The translations under genes were made by a program, and so were the position numbers. A stretch of DNA of 64,000 nucleotides, taken from NCBI GenBank assembly GCA_037976565.1, contig CP137680.1:20176675-20240674 (forward strand). The letters run 5' to 3'. The stretch is from Mesocentrotus franciscanus (lineage: Eukaryota; Echinodermata; Echinoidea; Camarodonta; Strongylocentrotidae). Below are positions 26,611 to 38,746 of this stretch, in pieces; the stretch's first letter is position 1; every line of letters begins with the position of its first letter. The notes under the pieces were generated by a model, which was not told the origin of the DNA, did not search any database, and worked only from the letters and a program-made list of their open reading frames with translations.

Positions 26611-27069
26611 GTTCACAATTTCACAATTCGTTGGAGTTAACATCACATGAAAAAAAATATAATATAACAAATCATTTTCAATTTTACAATCCATTTGAAT
26701 TGACTTCAATTGAAAAAGAATATAAAAATGTTATATCAAAGACAAGTTGCAACTATTATACAGTTTAAAGAATGAACACACAAAGGTGATGGAACATAAG
26801 CAAATAGAGCTTGAATCGTTACAACACCTTTCATATATATTATATATGACAAATAAAATTCCTACAGGGTTGTGAACTATTTACACTATTTAAAAAGAAG
26901 AAAAAAAACAAGAAAAAGAGAAGTATATTGTTAAGTCTAGTAAAATGTCTTATAGATCATAGGAGCATTAAATTTATGTTCGATATAATGAGAACTGATA
27001 TATAGATTTATATATATATGTTAGTAATATCTTAAATCTGTGAAATGATAATACATTTGAGTGCTCTTT

Positions 27070-27605
27070 TAAAGGAGTTTTGTGATTTTATATTTCGAAT
27101 ATTGTTAGGTAGAGAATTCCATACATCTGGACCCCTATGTCTGATTGATTTATGGGCTCATGCAGTGTGAGGATTGACCACATGTAAATTCGATGACTGC
27201 CTTGTTGAATATGAGTGAACCATGTTATTAGGTTGGAACATTGAAGATGGTGAAGTAGGTAACAATTTGATATTGAAACGGAACATAAATATGGCAATTT
27301 GGAGGAAGTTAATATCATCAACTTTTTCAGCATTTCAGTTTAACAAATAGTGGGATAGCATGGTCACGATAACCAGCTCGGGTACATATGCGTACAACTT
27401 TCTTTTGCAGCAGAAGAATATTATTTGTCACACACTTGGATGTTGCCCACAAAATATTACAATAGGAGATATGTGGTAAAATTAGACTATTATATAGCAT
27501 TAGTAATATTCTATCAGAATCAAAACATTTTATTCTATACAGTACGCCAATATTTCTGGAGATTGGTGTAACAATGTGTTTTACATAGTCGCTCCAGTAA
27601 CAGTC
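27070..27605 (-). pseudogene. LINE 3' coding fragment (CR1/Jockey-like)
   Basis: The minus-strand translation gives ISRNIGVLYRIKCFDSDRIL, LMLYNSLILPHISYCNILWA, NNILLLQKKVVRICTRAGYR and, after frameshifts, GPDVWNSLPNNIRNIKS. This is the region behind the reverse-transcriptase core, closely parallel to that of the LINE at 35403-36830 (VSRNIGVINK, LILPYLHYGILAWG, LLLQKRVLRV). Several frameshifts and stops make it a relic. Confidence 0.75.
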
Positions 27606-29059
27606 CTAACATTTTGTTTACCTGTTCTTTTGAAGGCATCAATAAAAATACAATTCAGTAAAATCCTGTGCTTTAATGTACCTTATTAAATAGCACTTAA
27701 TCCTAACGTATCTTTCCTAACTCAGAGCATGTCTTTGAAACGATTCAGTATGGATGCAGTATTAAATAATATCGCAATACTTACAAACTAAGTCAATGCC
27801 ATAATGCGTGACAGTGTAACATATTTATTACAATAAATGTGGCGCACGTATGAATAGGCAAACAAACAACCAAGCAACAGCAAATAAACAAACATAAATC
27901 ACATTCGTCCTTAACTATTAGCTTGCTGAGGTCTGCTCGACATAAAATTATAATTTTAATTTTTGATATAAACATGAACAATCCTAATGAATGAATAAAG
28001 ATGGAATGCATTAGGTATAAACATGGTATCAGCATATAAACCCGTTTGTGTTTTTATTATTAAAAACAAAGAGGATTTCAAAATACAATACTACAAAAGA
28101 AGAAAAAGAAAAGAAATAAAGCCTGATAAAACGAAACAAAAAAAGCAATCCTGAGAGCTCATCACAAATTGAAAAGGTGACCTTTCACGCGCAGTCAATA
28201 TAAACGGCCTTCGTCGTCCATGCTGCTAACAGTGGTATTTGGCTACATTAAAAAAAATGCGGTCCGAGATCACTTCAGTCGAAAACAGGTCTCGTTGCCC
28301 TAATGATAACTTTCTGAACGTTCAAAACGCCCACAATCCACGAGACGGACGATTTCGGTCTCGACGACATTCTGATAATGTGTTTGAAGGTTCACGAGAC
28401 CGACATTTTTTATCGTGGGCACTCTGGGCCCTGTAACACAAAACTTAGCAATTATTGATCGTACGCTTGATTTGGCGATTGATTGCACATTGTGATAAAT
28501 CGTACAATCACTTCTAAGCTTTGTATTACGGGGCCCTCATAGTATTTTTTAAGGTTCACGAGACGGACGGCTCACAAGAGAGACGGTGATCCTTCTCGTA
28601 ATTGTCCTTGTCCATTGTCCGTTCCTGTAGGTGGTGGGAAACGTCTATGATCCTCCTAACACAGCCCTTGATACCATGAGCTCAATGCACATATCATTTT
28701 TATTTGAACATTTCTTTCATAAGCAAATGCATGCATGATTTTTCTTTGTAATAACACCTTAATTTACTGCAACATCCTCATACAATTGTAATTCTGTTAT
28801 TCTTGTACTTCAACACACCTTCAACGATATTTTGTACCTATCGAATTCATTGGCATGTGTCATAAGTACATGTTATTTCCTATAATAAACCTTGTGGGTA
28901 CGTTCGGGTGTTTCATTCTCGAAGAGAAATAGCATCACATACTCTTGTAGTGAAAATTAGAACATCCCATGGTCTTTGAATACAACTCAGAATCATTTAT
29001 GCACCAAATCTAGTGCAATTGTTTTACATGCTGAACATCAGTTATTCACGAGACTTGCA
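27606..29059. other. Intergenic, no gene recognised
   Basis: AT-rich DNA. About 28330-28580 holds repeated short motifs (cacgagac, cgacggacg, ggtctcg) on both strands, perhaps a small decayed inverted-repeat element. Confidence 0.4.
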
Positions 29060-29067
29060 TACATATT

Positions 29068-29521
29068 CAGGGGCGGACTGGAACTAAAGTTTGACCCCGG
29101 AATATCCGAGAGGCCGGTCCAATCGACCTAAAATTCTAGCGTTTCCAAATTATCCACATGCACATATATAATATGCTAAGCCTGGGCACGCTGGGGTGGA
29201 TAGGTGGATGAGTCTTCAAAAAGTCTGAGAGCCTGTCCTGAAATAGGAACAAGCCATCAAAGCACACAGGATTTTACCCGAATTATAAGCCAAAGCGTAG
29301 CCGTCGGATATAGCCCCCAGAGCCCACGAAACAGACGCAAGTTAGGTCGATTTCACCCCATCTAACCTATGAACGAACTTATGTTAACAAAGAGTTTTAT
29401 TACCATGTCAATATTCAAGTGGGGATGGCATGGGATCGTCAGATGCCCCTAAGAATTGGGGTCCAATTTCAAGCATGATACTGAGCAGCTCTTCATACTT
29501 CCCACGGCCAGTCCGCCCCTG
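29068..29521 (+). mobile_element. hAT-like MITE, 454 bp
   Basis: Ends CAGGGGCGGACTGG and CCAGTCCGCCCCTG are perfect 14-bp inverted repeats. Flanks tacatatt (29060-29067) and tttatatt (29522-29529) match at six of eight positions, consistent with an aged 8-bp target duplication. Non-coding. It lies just downstream of UGT-A. Confidence 0.8.
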
Positions 29522-29887
29522 TTTATATTCATCTTTTGTTATTAAATTCATTGGTATTTCTATGAATATTTTCACATCATTCTTTAATGGCGGTCTCGAT
29601 TTTGTGCAAACGTCATAGACAGCGGTTTAAAAGATATATCATGACTTTAAGTGTTTTTTCTGAAAGTAGGCATTTTTGTTCATCAACGCGTAATGTTCTT
29701 GAGCAATAACGTTTCCAAAAACCAGGTTTTGTAGACTCATCATCATAGAACTAGCAATTCTTGGTGTACAACTATATTATATACCTTAGAAGAGCATATA
29801 CCAAGCACGGTAATAATCCCTAAGCGTATAATATTTGGTGTTCCTTTGCTTTGTGAAAGACGCCCAGAGAGAGAAGCTATTTCAATA

Positions 29888-30272
29888 TCAAACTTTTCCG
29901 TTGTTCCGAGGCCCGCGTGCTCCCCAGAAACGCATCCCAACATTACCGCTCATGTTGAGTCGGAATCTGAGACCGGGACAAAGCCTCCGGAGCGGATAAC
30001 CGACGATCAGACAGAAACCGCTCGATAGAATGCGATGATACTGTCGGATGTACATGAACTTGAGAACCCGGTAGCACAGATAGACTATGAGGAGGAGAAA
30101 GGCGTAGACGTCAATTGAACAGACCTGCCAGAAGTAGAGCTCAGTCCGAGATGTGCGGAGGTAGTCGCCGCCGTACTTGAGGACGTGCTCGATCCAGAAG
30201 ACAGCTCTCTCCATAGGAAGCTGTGGATTGGCCTTGAAGATGGACGACCATCGAAGTACGTTCTCCTTGTAG
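29888..30272 (-). CDS. UGT: UGT-A exon 4 (C-terminal part with membrane anchor)
   Basis: Acceptor ...ttacacag at 30273-30274; the exon starts in phase 2 and runs to TGA at 29890-29888, giving residues 433-560. It encodes SYKENVLRWSSIFKANPQLP, the family motif ERAVFWIEHVLKYGG, then a hydrophobic segment (VYAFLLLIVYLCYRVLKFMY, about 488-507), which in UGTs is the single transmembrane helix that holds the enzyme in the ER membrane with its catalytic domain in the lumen. The cytosolic tail of about 53 residues is longer than in typical mammalian UGTs, is Arg-rich, and lacks the usual terminal di-lysine motif. A possible minus-strand AATAAA lies at 29401-29396, inside the downstream MITE. Confidence 0.92.
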
Positions 30273-30425
30273 CTGTGTAACAATATTAGATAGATCAAAC
30301 ACATAGTGGTTAAATCTTGATTTATCAAACCTTATAACGGACGCACCAACTCACGAGGATAAACGATTGCCATGTCACTGGTCAAGCTTTTAGCTTCCAA
30401 TAAAGTTTGTATGGAGTCCCACAGG

Positions 30426-30900
30426 ATAGTCATCCCTGTCCAATGCTTTTCATTTGATACATGAACTGATGGTTTGAATATTAGTCGATATAAATTACCA
30501 TTTGTGTTGTTTTTTGGTAACTAGAGATACAATAAGTTAGTCATCTACAAGGTGGTGAAAGGTTAAATCCTAAAGAAGTCTTTGTTCTTGTCAACAAAAC
30601 GATAATTGATTCTCCCCAAAAAAAAAAATAAAATAAAATAAAAAAAAAAATAATAATAATAATAGTCATCCCTGTCCAATGCTTTTCATTTGATACATGA
30701 ACTGATGGTTTGAATATTAGTCGATATAAATTACCATTTGTGTTGTTTTTTGGTAACTAGAGATACAATAAGTTAGTCATCTACAAGGTGGTGAAAGGTT
30801 AAATCCTAAAGAAGTCTTTGTTCTTGTCAACAAAACGATAATTGATTCTCCCAAAAAAAAAAAAAAAAATAATAATAATAATAATAATAACGATAATAAT
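30426..30900. repeat. Near-perfect tandem duplication of ~236 bp
   Basis: The 185-bp sequence from atagtcatccctgtccaatg to aaacgataattgattctccc occurs at 30426 and again at 30662 with essentially no difference. Each copy is followed by an A-run and AAT/ATA repeats. It lies in UGT-A intron 3. The near-identity indicates a very recent duplication or an assembly artefact. Confidence 0.9.
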
Positions 30901-30904
30901 AATT

Positions 30905-32340
30905 ATTATTTAAAAAAAATAGATCTCAGCATTAAATTTGTTGTACATGAATGTTCAAATCTCCATTATTTTTAAAAGAAAGAAAATATGAAGGACTACT
31001 TTTGTACCGGGCGCAAGAGGAGAAATTTCCTTATTCCTTTTTCACTGTAAGTCCTATAAGCAAATGGTCGTCACTAATTCAGTGGAGACTCATTGAAAAT
31101 AATCAAGAAAATATAAAAGGTTTGCAACTCAAGTGTAAAATAAACCATTGCTGGAACAGCATTAGAATCGCTATCGTAGACGCACGAATTTTCTAATCGA
31201 GATTTTCCTCGCGTACACTTCCACATTCTCTGGCCAGGCTTCAACGACACCATTTCGGAGATGTACTTGAAGAAACATCGTTCGCGAGAGTATACAAAAG
31301 GGGTTATAAAAGAAGATGGGGGAGAGGCTTCTTCCCATGTTTATTTCCTCAGGGGACGAGGAGGACGATGGGGTTATAGTAAATGATCTACTAGAGCTGT
31401 TTTTTTTCTTTTCCATTTGTCTGTTGCGGGTTGATTTACAGTATTTTCGCTCGTGAAGATACGCATAAGCATCACTAGTGGGGAGTGGGAGTTACGAGAA
31501 ACAACTTCAATAAATCAGCTGCTGGTGGACAGAGGTGAATCATTGGCGTAGCTACAGGGGCAAAGGAGTATCCCCCCTCCACATCGAATAGCGAACAAAC
31601 ACGACAAAATAAATATTTTGGAAAGCTGTCTCGACTAAACGCTTTCTTTTATTAACAAATGTGGACAATTTCTTTTTTTATTTATCGGAACCCATCCAGA
31701 ACCAAACCTGAACATTCTCTTTCAAGTTGTAATTATTTACGTATTTTATATGAAATGGCATGATTTCTTATTCAATATACAATGATAGATTGTGTTATAA
31801 TTTCTAAAATATAAAGAAAGGGAGAGCAAAGGAACGTGGAGAGAAGGTTTATAGGTCATCCTCCTGTGATCGGTGACTTGTAAATTCACAGTAAATCCAC
31901 CAAGTAAGGCCGCTGCCCCCATCCCCATGTTGCCCAGTGCCCCCCGCGGCTTGGACTACGCTCTGCCAATGTCATGACTGTGGTGAATGATAGCGGTCAT
32001 AACGTAACGAGTCAGATTCTGCATTGATTTCTGCTAGCAGCTTATTAGAAAGATTGTGGTATAGTAGCTCGTGACTCACGTCGTTTGGCAAGACATTAAT
32101 CGACATATGCTACTTTCCACTAAGGTGTACCTGTTTCAATATACTTCATACAATGTATTGAAACGTTTAAACATATACATTGTTGTAATCGACTTGTATG
32201 ATCATGATTATATTATCCGGACAAAATTATTTGTTTTATTTTAGTTTATGAACGAAGGGTGTTTAAGAAAGGAAACAGTTAATGGATGTGAAGAAGAAAA
32301 AAATATGTGGAAAAATTAAAATAAGCTTGAACTTTATCTA
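30905..32340. other. UGT-A intron 3, no recognised feature
   Basis: No gene, RNA or repeat was recognised except simple A/T-rich runs. Confidence 0.4.
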
Positions 32341-32344
32341 CCCT

Positions 32345-32540
32345 ACTTTTTTTCATTATTATTACTATTATTATTATAACTACTGTTATTCTTCTTGTTC
32401 TTCTTCTCCTTATTATTATTATAGTTGTTGTTATTATTATTTTTATCATCATTAATATGATTATTATGATTATTATTATTATTTTCATATATTTATGTTG
32501 TTATTATAATTACTATTATTGTTTCTATTATTTTACTATA

Positions 32541-32584
<44 letters not shown>

Positions 32585-32592
32585 CATAATAA
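32345..32592. repeat. (ATT)n microsatellite
   Basis: Long imperfect and then perfect ATT/TAT trinucleotides ending about 20 bp from the donor of UGT-A exon 3. Poly-Tyr, poly-Ile and poly-Asn frames across it are artefacts. Confidence 0.9.
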
Positions 32593-32611
32593 TATGAGTC
32601 TAGTCTCTTAC

Positions 32612-32831
32612 CTCGAATTATTGATGACATCGTTGATGGCTTTCGTAAGCTCTTCGCTGGTGAATGAGAAGAAGTTGACTGCGATACCCATTCCGCGGTC
32701 GACGATGCGGACGGCCACGTCGGGATGGTCGAAGATGAGCGGCAAAACCACCATAGGCACCCCATGGTAGAGGGCTTCGTACATGCCGTTGTTGCCGCCA
32801 TGGAATACCAGTGCCTTCAGTCTGGGATCAC
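32612..32831 (-). CDS. UGT: UGT-A exon 3 (nucleotide-sugar binding motif)
   Basis: Exactly 220 bp, with acceptor ...accgcag and donor gtaaga, entering in phase 1 and leaving in phase 2. It encodes GDPRLKALVFHGGNNGMYEA, then LYHGVPMVVLPLIFDHPD and GMGIAVNFFSFTSEELTKAI. This is the core of the UGT signature that binds the UDP-sugar. Two departures are visible. The residue before HGG is Phe where most UGTs have Thr or Ser. The Asp-Gln pair that contacts the sugar is Asp-His (FDHPD). An Asp-His pair occurs, from memory, in UGT8 (ceramide galactosyltransferase), and His/Gln at the equivalent place affects sugar choice in plant UGTs. The donor sugar of UGT-A therefore need not be UDP-glucuronate. 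Confidence 0.92.
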
Positions 32832-33465
32832 CTGCGGTTGTGAGACGGTAACGGTGAGATTCAATAAAAAAAAAAAGATAATAGTAGACCAGCCAAGACA
32901 TTATTTAAGTTTAAAAAATACTTTAGACGGCATTTTGTGGGTAATGCTAGGTGTTCATTCTAAAACTCTTGCAAAAAATGGATCAGCTCCCAAAGCTCCC
33001 CTCCCCTCCCCTCCCCCCTCCCGGAGACGCTTTGTGATAGTATATGCTATATACTTTGTTGCAAGCTACATTTAATATAAAAGCTATATATTAGTGACGT
33101 ATTAAGGATGTCACAATCCCATAAGGGCGAGCGTGAATAATTAGGGACACACATGCGTCTAGAGATACCGGTACTGGTCCGGAGGGCACTAAGCCAGGCG
33201 TATGCTCCTCACATGACCCAGCAGTTATCACGCCAAACGAGATGTCGGTGGTTTGAAAGTATGTCTTTTCAAAAAGGCATATCAATCGTGACCTGTTTTA
33301 AAGAGCTGTTTCACCTATAAAAGATATGACCCCTCAAAGTTACTATAGTCCATCTCAGTCAAAAAAGGTTGTCAAAGATTGTCTTGTCAAACAGGTGAAG
33401 ATAGTGAATGGGTGATTGAAATGATTTAGAATCATTAAAGAGGAAGAACATCCTGATATGAAGTT

Positions 33466-33612
33466 GTTTGTTTGTTTGATTTTATTTCAGCATTTCTCAA
33501 CAAAATAAAATGTGACATATAAACTAGGTACATATATAATTATTATTAGAAAAAGTCAAAATACATTTATAATAATATCATGATATAAATCAATTATGCT
33601 TATACCTTTCAA
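33466..33612 (-). mobile_element. LINE 3'-tail fragment
   Basis: The minus strand reads ...ttgatttatatcatgatatt, atgtacctagtttatat, ttgttgagaaatgctgaaat and then (CAAA)n. The same sequence is at about 43553-43700 on the plus strand. The common endpoint and A-rich simple tail suggest 5'-truncated insertions of one LINE or SINE family. Confidence 0.65.
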
Positions 33613-33721
33613 AAAACACATAGTGGACAAAATTTGCACTTAAAGTGCCGCCTTTAAGTGCAAATGTATATATTATATAAGTGTATGTCTTTTGTGGAAC
33701 GTTTTATTCATGTATGTATGT

Positions 33722-34185
33722 GGTTTTAATAGAAGCAGAAGAATGAAAGGAATAGGTCAGTGAAAGTTTGAGCTAAATCCGATTACAAATAAGAAGGTTA
33801 TTATTTTACGAGCTCCCGTTCCATTTGGTGGGTACTGAAAATTCTGAAAATTTCTATTTTGCCATAAAGAAGATTTTCAGTCATACATGCACCCTAAATA
33901 AAATTGTTACAAATATGTTTTTAGACAACCACTGTATGAAACATATCCATCCCGTCATCAATAACTAGAAAATGAAGTCCATGAAATTTAATGAACAAAG
34001 CGAATGAGCGGTGAGCACGCCAAATACGTTACAGAGTTGCCTACTTGTGTTTGTTTGATTGATTGCACCTTCAAAAAATCATAACTGTTTTATTTTTAAT
34101 CGGATTTTTGCTCAAACTTTCACTGACCTGTTCCTCTCATTTTCTACTTCTATTAAAACCAACTTAATATGAGGGTGGACTTGAG
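33722..34185. repeat. Inverted-repeat member of dispersed family P
   Basis: 33722-33803 and 34079-34160 are inverted copies of one about 80-bp sequence (core: aatcggatttttgctcaaac, tttcactgacct, ttctattaaaacca). The spacer 33848-33985 matches 49690-49830 (gcaccctaaataaa, atcccgtcatcaataa). It may be a palindromic MITE. It lies in UGT-A intron 2. Confidence 0.75.
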
Positions 34186-34455
34186 CAAAATCATCAACGA
34201 GTTCCTATCCCACTCTGATGCAGACAGGTTGAGCATTCATTTTGGAATCATATTTTAATTTTTGTTATGCCTGGTCATAATTATAATCTCCCCTGCCAGC
34301 AAAGGTGTAGGAGGCAACGTTAGAAAGATCTCGCCGGGCAACAATTACACCTCTTTCTTTAGCAGTGAGATGGCTCATTCAATGTAGCCAGCTTTTTGTC
34401 GCAGGGCTATCGGGGAGCGGCAGCCTAGGACACAGTGCCAACAAAGTATTCTTAC

Positions 34456-34690
34456 CTAGCAGATCATTTTGTGGCATCCATGGAACGATTCGCGTGTTCT
34501 CGCCAACCTGTAGGGATGGGGGCGGCTCTCCCTTCATTTGCCAGACCACGCGCTGGGGTACAACACTGAATGCCCGAGACAATTTCTCCATCTCGCACAA
34601 TGGTAGCGTTGCCGCAGAACCCGCATATGTCCCCAGTGTGAATAGCACCACACCATGTTGTCCAGAGGAAGCCATAAATTCCTCCCATGT
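34456..34690 (-). CDS. UGT: UGT-A exon 2
   Basis: 235 bp, acceptor ...tttgtacag, donor G/gtaaga, phases 0 and 1. It encodes TWEEFMASSGQHGVVLFTLG, TYAGSAATLPLCEMEKLSRA and VVWQMKG, then NTRIVPWMPQNDLLG: the first strand of the C-terminal Rossmann domain and the beginning of the UGT signature. It joins the GGLTTRPHQPLSE end of exon 1 in frame. The intron 1 it closes is 12.7 kb and full of mobile elements. Reading frames on the opposite strand (34365-34748) are shadows of this exon. Confidence 0.93.
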
Positions 34691-35164
34691 CTGTACAAAA
34701 ATGAAAATGAAATTAAAGAAAACAGAGTTGATTTACACTCTAAATTAAAAAAAAAACTTTACCGTCATGTCAACACTTAAAAGAGCCGAAGAGTGACAAC
34801 CTTATCAAAGTGGTGAATTGACATGCTGGATGTAACAGTAGAAAGGTGAATCCAGCCGTGTATACGTCTTCATATCTCATTTTGAAAACAAAGGCAATCC
34901 TCAGCCCTTTCATAATGTTGATTCAACATTAAATTTTGAGTTTTAGAGAAATTTTAGGAAAACTCAAATCAATAATTTTCAATAAAAGATAATTAAAAAA
35001 AAAAAATTTACCATCCTAAAATAATACTTCTTAATACACTAGTCCTTCCATGTAGTTCTGAATAGTTCGAACCAGTTTTGTTATACAAGTTTCTTCATAT
35101 TACTGCTCATTCGATTAGTTTTAACAAGGAGTTACTAGTAACTTCTTGGTTTTAACAACAAGTC

Positions 35165-35402
35165 AACAGGTCAACTCAATGATATTGAGAGGATCCAAAA
35201 GCGTATATGTCGCATCATCCTAAGGGATCAGTACATCTCCTATGAACACACTTAGGAAAAACTTGGCATCAATCGCATGTCCGAGCATGTCGAGCAGTTG
35301 CTGCTCTCCTTTGCCAAGAGCTTGTTGACTTCTTCCAGGCATCGAGGTTTCCTTCCGCCCTATAGCCTCTTGTCGATGGCCCTGGCGCTGTTGCGAGCGA
35401 AG
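35165..35402 (+). pseudogene. Older LINE 3' fragment, left half
   Basis: The plus-strand translation LNDIERIQKRICRIILRDQY, one stop, then INRMSEHVEQLLLSFAKSLL and SRHRGFLPPYSLLSMALALL is the region behind the reverse transcriptase of a LINE. It is interrupted after 35402 by a younger LINE and resumes at 36831. A related uninterrupted copy lies inverted at 39850-39957. Confidence 0.7.
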
Positions 35403-36830
35403 TCAATCAATCAATAATTGCGAATCAACTGTCAAACATATTACATGTGGTGTACCACAAGGGTCGTTACTCGGCCCGCTGCTCTTTATTTTATATATAA
35501 ATGATCTTAAAGGCGCATCTACCACCTTATCATTGATCTTATTTGCAGATGACACTAACATATTTTTATCTCATCGTGACCCACAACTTTTATTAAATAC
35601 TGTTAACTATGAACTTACTTTAGTTTATGAATGGATCCAGGCAAACAAACTCTCCTTGAATATTAACAAAACCAATTACATGTTGTTTAGCAATATTATT
35701 GACTCACTTCCGGGTGAAGTATTCATAAATGGAGCAGCCCTTGACTGTGTTCAATCTACAAAATTTCTTGGAATATACTTTGACAACAAACTATCATGGA
35801 AAACACACATCGATGTACTCTGCCGACTTGTTTCACGAAATATTGGTGTAATAAACAAATTTAGACTTCAATTCCCTCACAAAATATTATTATCTCTTTA
35901 CTCAACCCTAATACTGCCGTATTTACATTATGGAATTCTTGCTTGGGGTAATTCAAACACCACATATATTAATAGAATACTTCTTTTACAAAAACGTGTA
36001 CTCAGAGTGATAAATAATGCTAACTTTTGCTCACATACTGACCCTTTATTTTCGAAAGACAAATTTTAAAAGTCAAAGATTTATATCTTTCAAATCTCGG
36101 CATATTCATGTTTCAGCTGTCTCGCCAAGAACTCCCATCAGCCATAATTGAACTCTTTACAAAAAATGACGCTATACACACATACCAAACAAGACATGCA
36201 ACACGTGCTAACTATCATCTTCCTCTAACCAGGACAGTTTTCGCCCAAAAAACAATTTCATACACAGGGCCAAACTACTGGAGCAACATTGATCTAAATC
36301 TCAAACGACTTAACAACTGTGGCAGCTTCAAAAAACATATTAAATTGTTATTATTGAATTCGTACGTGTAATATTGCACAACTATACAATTTTTTCCTGA
36401 CTGTGACTCCCGACCTTGAACATTCTATTCTGAAACTTCATTTTCTCTCTTCTCAATTTTCTCCTGACCCCCATTCTTTACCTTCCCCTTCCTATTTCTC
36501 TTTTTCCTTACATCCATCATCCATATCATTTTAATGTTTTGTCTGTATACTTTGCTTTTTTTATTATTATACTTCTACCTTATTATGAATGACACTGTGT
36601 CAAAATTTTCTGAGGAACTTAAATTCTACAAGCTATATGCTTTTATTAAGTTCCTTTTTCACATGTAACTCCGAAATTATTTAGTGTAAATGCAATACAA
36701 CTTATGCTGTGTAGATGTCTTTATTGCTCACGAATATCAATTTTGTAAATATGCTATGTTTTGTTAATGTATTGTTTGTTTTTTTTGTTCATGTGAAATA
36801 AAAGAAACTAAACTGAAAAAACTGAAAACT
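35403..36830 (+). pseudogene. 5'-truncated LINE, reverse transcriptase C-terminal half
   Basis: The fragment encodes GVPQGSLLGPLLFILYINDL, then the catalytic LFADDTNIF (FADD box) at about 35540-35566, NKLSLNINKTNYMLF, FLGIYFDNKLSWKTHI and LILPYLHYGILAWG. A one-base shift near 36069 follows, and the frame continues (LYLSNLGIFMFQLSRQ ... TYQTRHATRANYHLPLTRTV, GPNYWSNIDLNLKR) to a stop at 36371. A 3' untranslated part of about 460 bp ends in AACTGAAA-type repeats. A GAAG direct repeat (35399-35402 and 36831-36834) marks the insertion. The endonuclease and the first half of the reverse transcriptase are missing, so it cannot move by itself. The motif style is CR1/Jockey group. It lies in UGT-A intron 1, opposite to the gene. 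Confidence 0.85.
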
Positions 36831-36895
36831 GAAGCGAGCCAGAATTAGAAAGCCGATGCGCTTGCGCCGAGGGCCTCTTAACAAGTGATCTGAAT
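36831..36895 (+). pseudogene. Older LINE 3' fragment, right half
   Basis: Continuation of 35165-35402 after the younger insertion: gaagcgagccagaattagaa, cgcttgcgccgagggcctct, taacaagtgatctgaat. The same order appears without interruption in the inverted copy at 39850-39957. Confidence 0.7.
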
Positions 36896-36913
36896 TATAT
36901 ATTCATGAGACGT

Positions 36914-37072
36914 GGGGGGCGTTTCATGAAACAATTAGTCGGTGGTTTTCACCGACTTATATCATTTTCACCGACAATTTTATTGTCACCGACTATTTTC
37001 CAGGCCTCTGATTGGTCAAATTTAGTCGGCGCCGACAGTTGTCGGTGGACAAATGTTGATGAAATGCCCCCC
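36914..37072. mobile_element. Small MITE with GGGGGGC(G/A)TTTCAT ends
   Basis: Left end GGGGGGCGTTTCATGAA; right end, inverted, GGGGGGCATTTCATCAA. The 159-bp interior repeats agtcggtg, caccgac and tcaccgacaat on both strands. No coding frame. The target duplication was not resolved. Confidence 0.65.
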
Positions 37073-38245
37073 TGATTTCCTACTGAATTATGCATGTATA
37101 CGTGAATAATGTAACACCGCAGCGATTGCCCAGCAAATTGGCCAATGAAATCTCAATGATTTTTTCTTCCAGTTTTGGAATAGTCTATTATTTATTGGAG
37201 GAGTCATGTAAATCTCACGCTCATAATATATTAACACGCAAGTATATTATAAAATATTTGATATTTTAAACATTACAAATATTTAAAAAATGAGACAAAT
37301 GTACACATTTTAAACATAGATCATCATATATTTACAAATAATCACAAATGGGAATAAAAGTTCCCGTGCTACAATAGATGCGTCTTTTCATCAGTGCTGA
37401 AAAGTTTGTTTAGTCTCTGATTAAGTCATTTTCGCAAGCGAAGCTTGCAGAAAGTGCTCTATCTACACGTAAGTGTGAGATATTAAATGGTAATACGAAC
37501 AAAGATTGAGACTAACTTACATTTATTGACATGCACGGAACGAACTTATGTAACCTGCACGAAACAGCTGAGATTTATTCTGCACACATGTGTTCACTTC
37601 TTCCACGATTTGACCGAGCTGAATTACGTGAGCGCTTTCATTCTTCTTCACAAATATCATTAAAGCTCATATTCTAGGACAATAAATGTCCATTAATTTG
37701 GTACCTACGGCAAGCCTATGTTATTTCGAAGTTGTTCATTTTCATTGCATATCACAAAAATCTTCTAGCTACTGGATATCCTCAATTGAAATGTCGAAAA
37801 ATAGTCTCCTCTCTGCGGCCTAGAAAGTCAGTCACGGAGCTGGTCCACTATTTGTGACGTCACGCCCGGGGACGTACCCGGATGTTCCATAGAAAAACAT
37901 GGGCAGAGAGATACAAATTTCTGCTATTTAGTTTCAAAGTTTAGTTTCATAACTCTATGTAGATTTCTTCACCTTCCCCTAATATTTCATAGTACTAATA
38001 TCAATTCCCCTTTTCAGAATTATGACATAAACAAGCCAATGATGCGCTATTAGTCGATATTTTCACCATGTGATTTTGTTTGAGTGTGTTGAATTTGGTG
38101 ATATTGTTTTCGTGGGCTCGGTAAAGTAGATACGGTCGTTTGGCTTCGTTCGAGTCTTTCTCGCGTTCGGTCTAGCTCGCTTTATACTTATACACGTACG
38201 TTCGATTCACGTACGGTACATATTATATAATTATATCAATTGATA
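37073..38245. other. UGT-A intron 1, no gene; perfect CRE at 37855-37862
   Basis: AT-rich DNA with one perfect TGACGTCA at 37855-37862 in a GC-richer patch (gcccggggacgtacccgg), which could be an old promoter for the ORF at 38246. Nothing else was recognised. Confidence 0.4.
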
Positions 38246-38455
38246 ATGGCTGGAGAGTTTGACCAGAACGATCTTTTTATGGATTTTGAAGAGTTTATGG
38301 AGAAAGATGATGAAAGTAATGAAGGAAAAAGGGACGATAGTGCAGACGAGGATGATGGAAGTTGGGAGGACGCAAGTACAAGTGGGGGAGAAGACGATAG
38401 AGAAGTCGGAGAGCAAGGAGATGTCGACGTTCCTGCAGCCGGGGCCGGGGAGTAG
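38246..38455 (+). CDS. Acidic 69-residue ORF of unknown function
   Basis: ATG at 38246 opens MAGEFDQNDLFMDFEEFMEK, an amphipathic start, followed by an extremely Asp/Glu/Ser-rich stretch (DDESNEG, SADEDDGSWEDAST, GGEDDREVGEQGD) and the stop at 38455. Composition is biased but not from simple nucleotide repeats, so real coding is plausible. A GC-richer region with TGACGTCA lies 384 bp upstream. It could be the first exon of a nuclear protein or of a mobile-element gene. No domain is recognised and no partner exon was found nearby. Confidence 0.35.
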   Translation: MAGEFDQNDLFMDFEEFMEKDDESNEGKRDDSADEDDGSWEDASTSGGEDDREVGEQGDVDVPAAGAGE

Positions 38456-38746
38456 CGGCAGTAGCACCTAGCGCTCTAGACCGAAGATTTCTGTCTCTTT
38501 CGTTCGTTAGCCTCTGATTTGGGTAGGGTCGGCTCCTCTCTTTAGAGACAGAAGCCGACCATAATGACTGCATTGCAAACTACTGCTCGCGTCCGAGCAG
38601 TAAACTTATGCCCAAAATACTACATTTTACCCGATGCATATCCGATGCATTTATTATTGTAAATTAGGCCTAGGCTAAACTACATCGGTTCCACTTACCA
38701 GATTGACTGTATGATGCGTTTAAGGGTCTTTTTCCGGATTTTCATC

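Noticed and set aside
32493..32801. Frames with poly-Asn, poly-Tyr or poly-Ile runs
   Set aside because: (ATT)n microsatellite next to UGT-A exon 3; the real exon is defined by splice sites and the 220-bp family length.
34365..34748. 127-residue plus-strand frame
   Set aside because: Antisense shadow of UGT-A exon 2.
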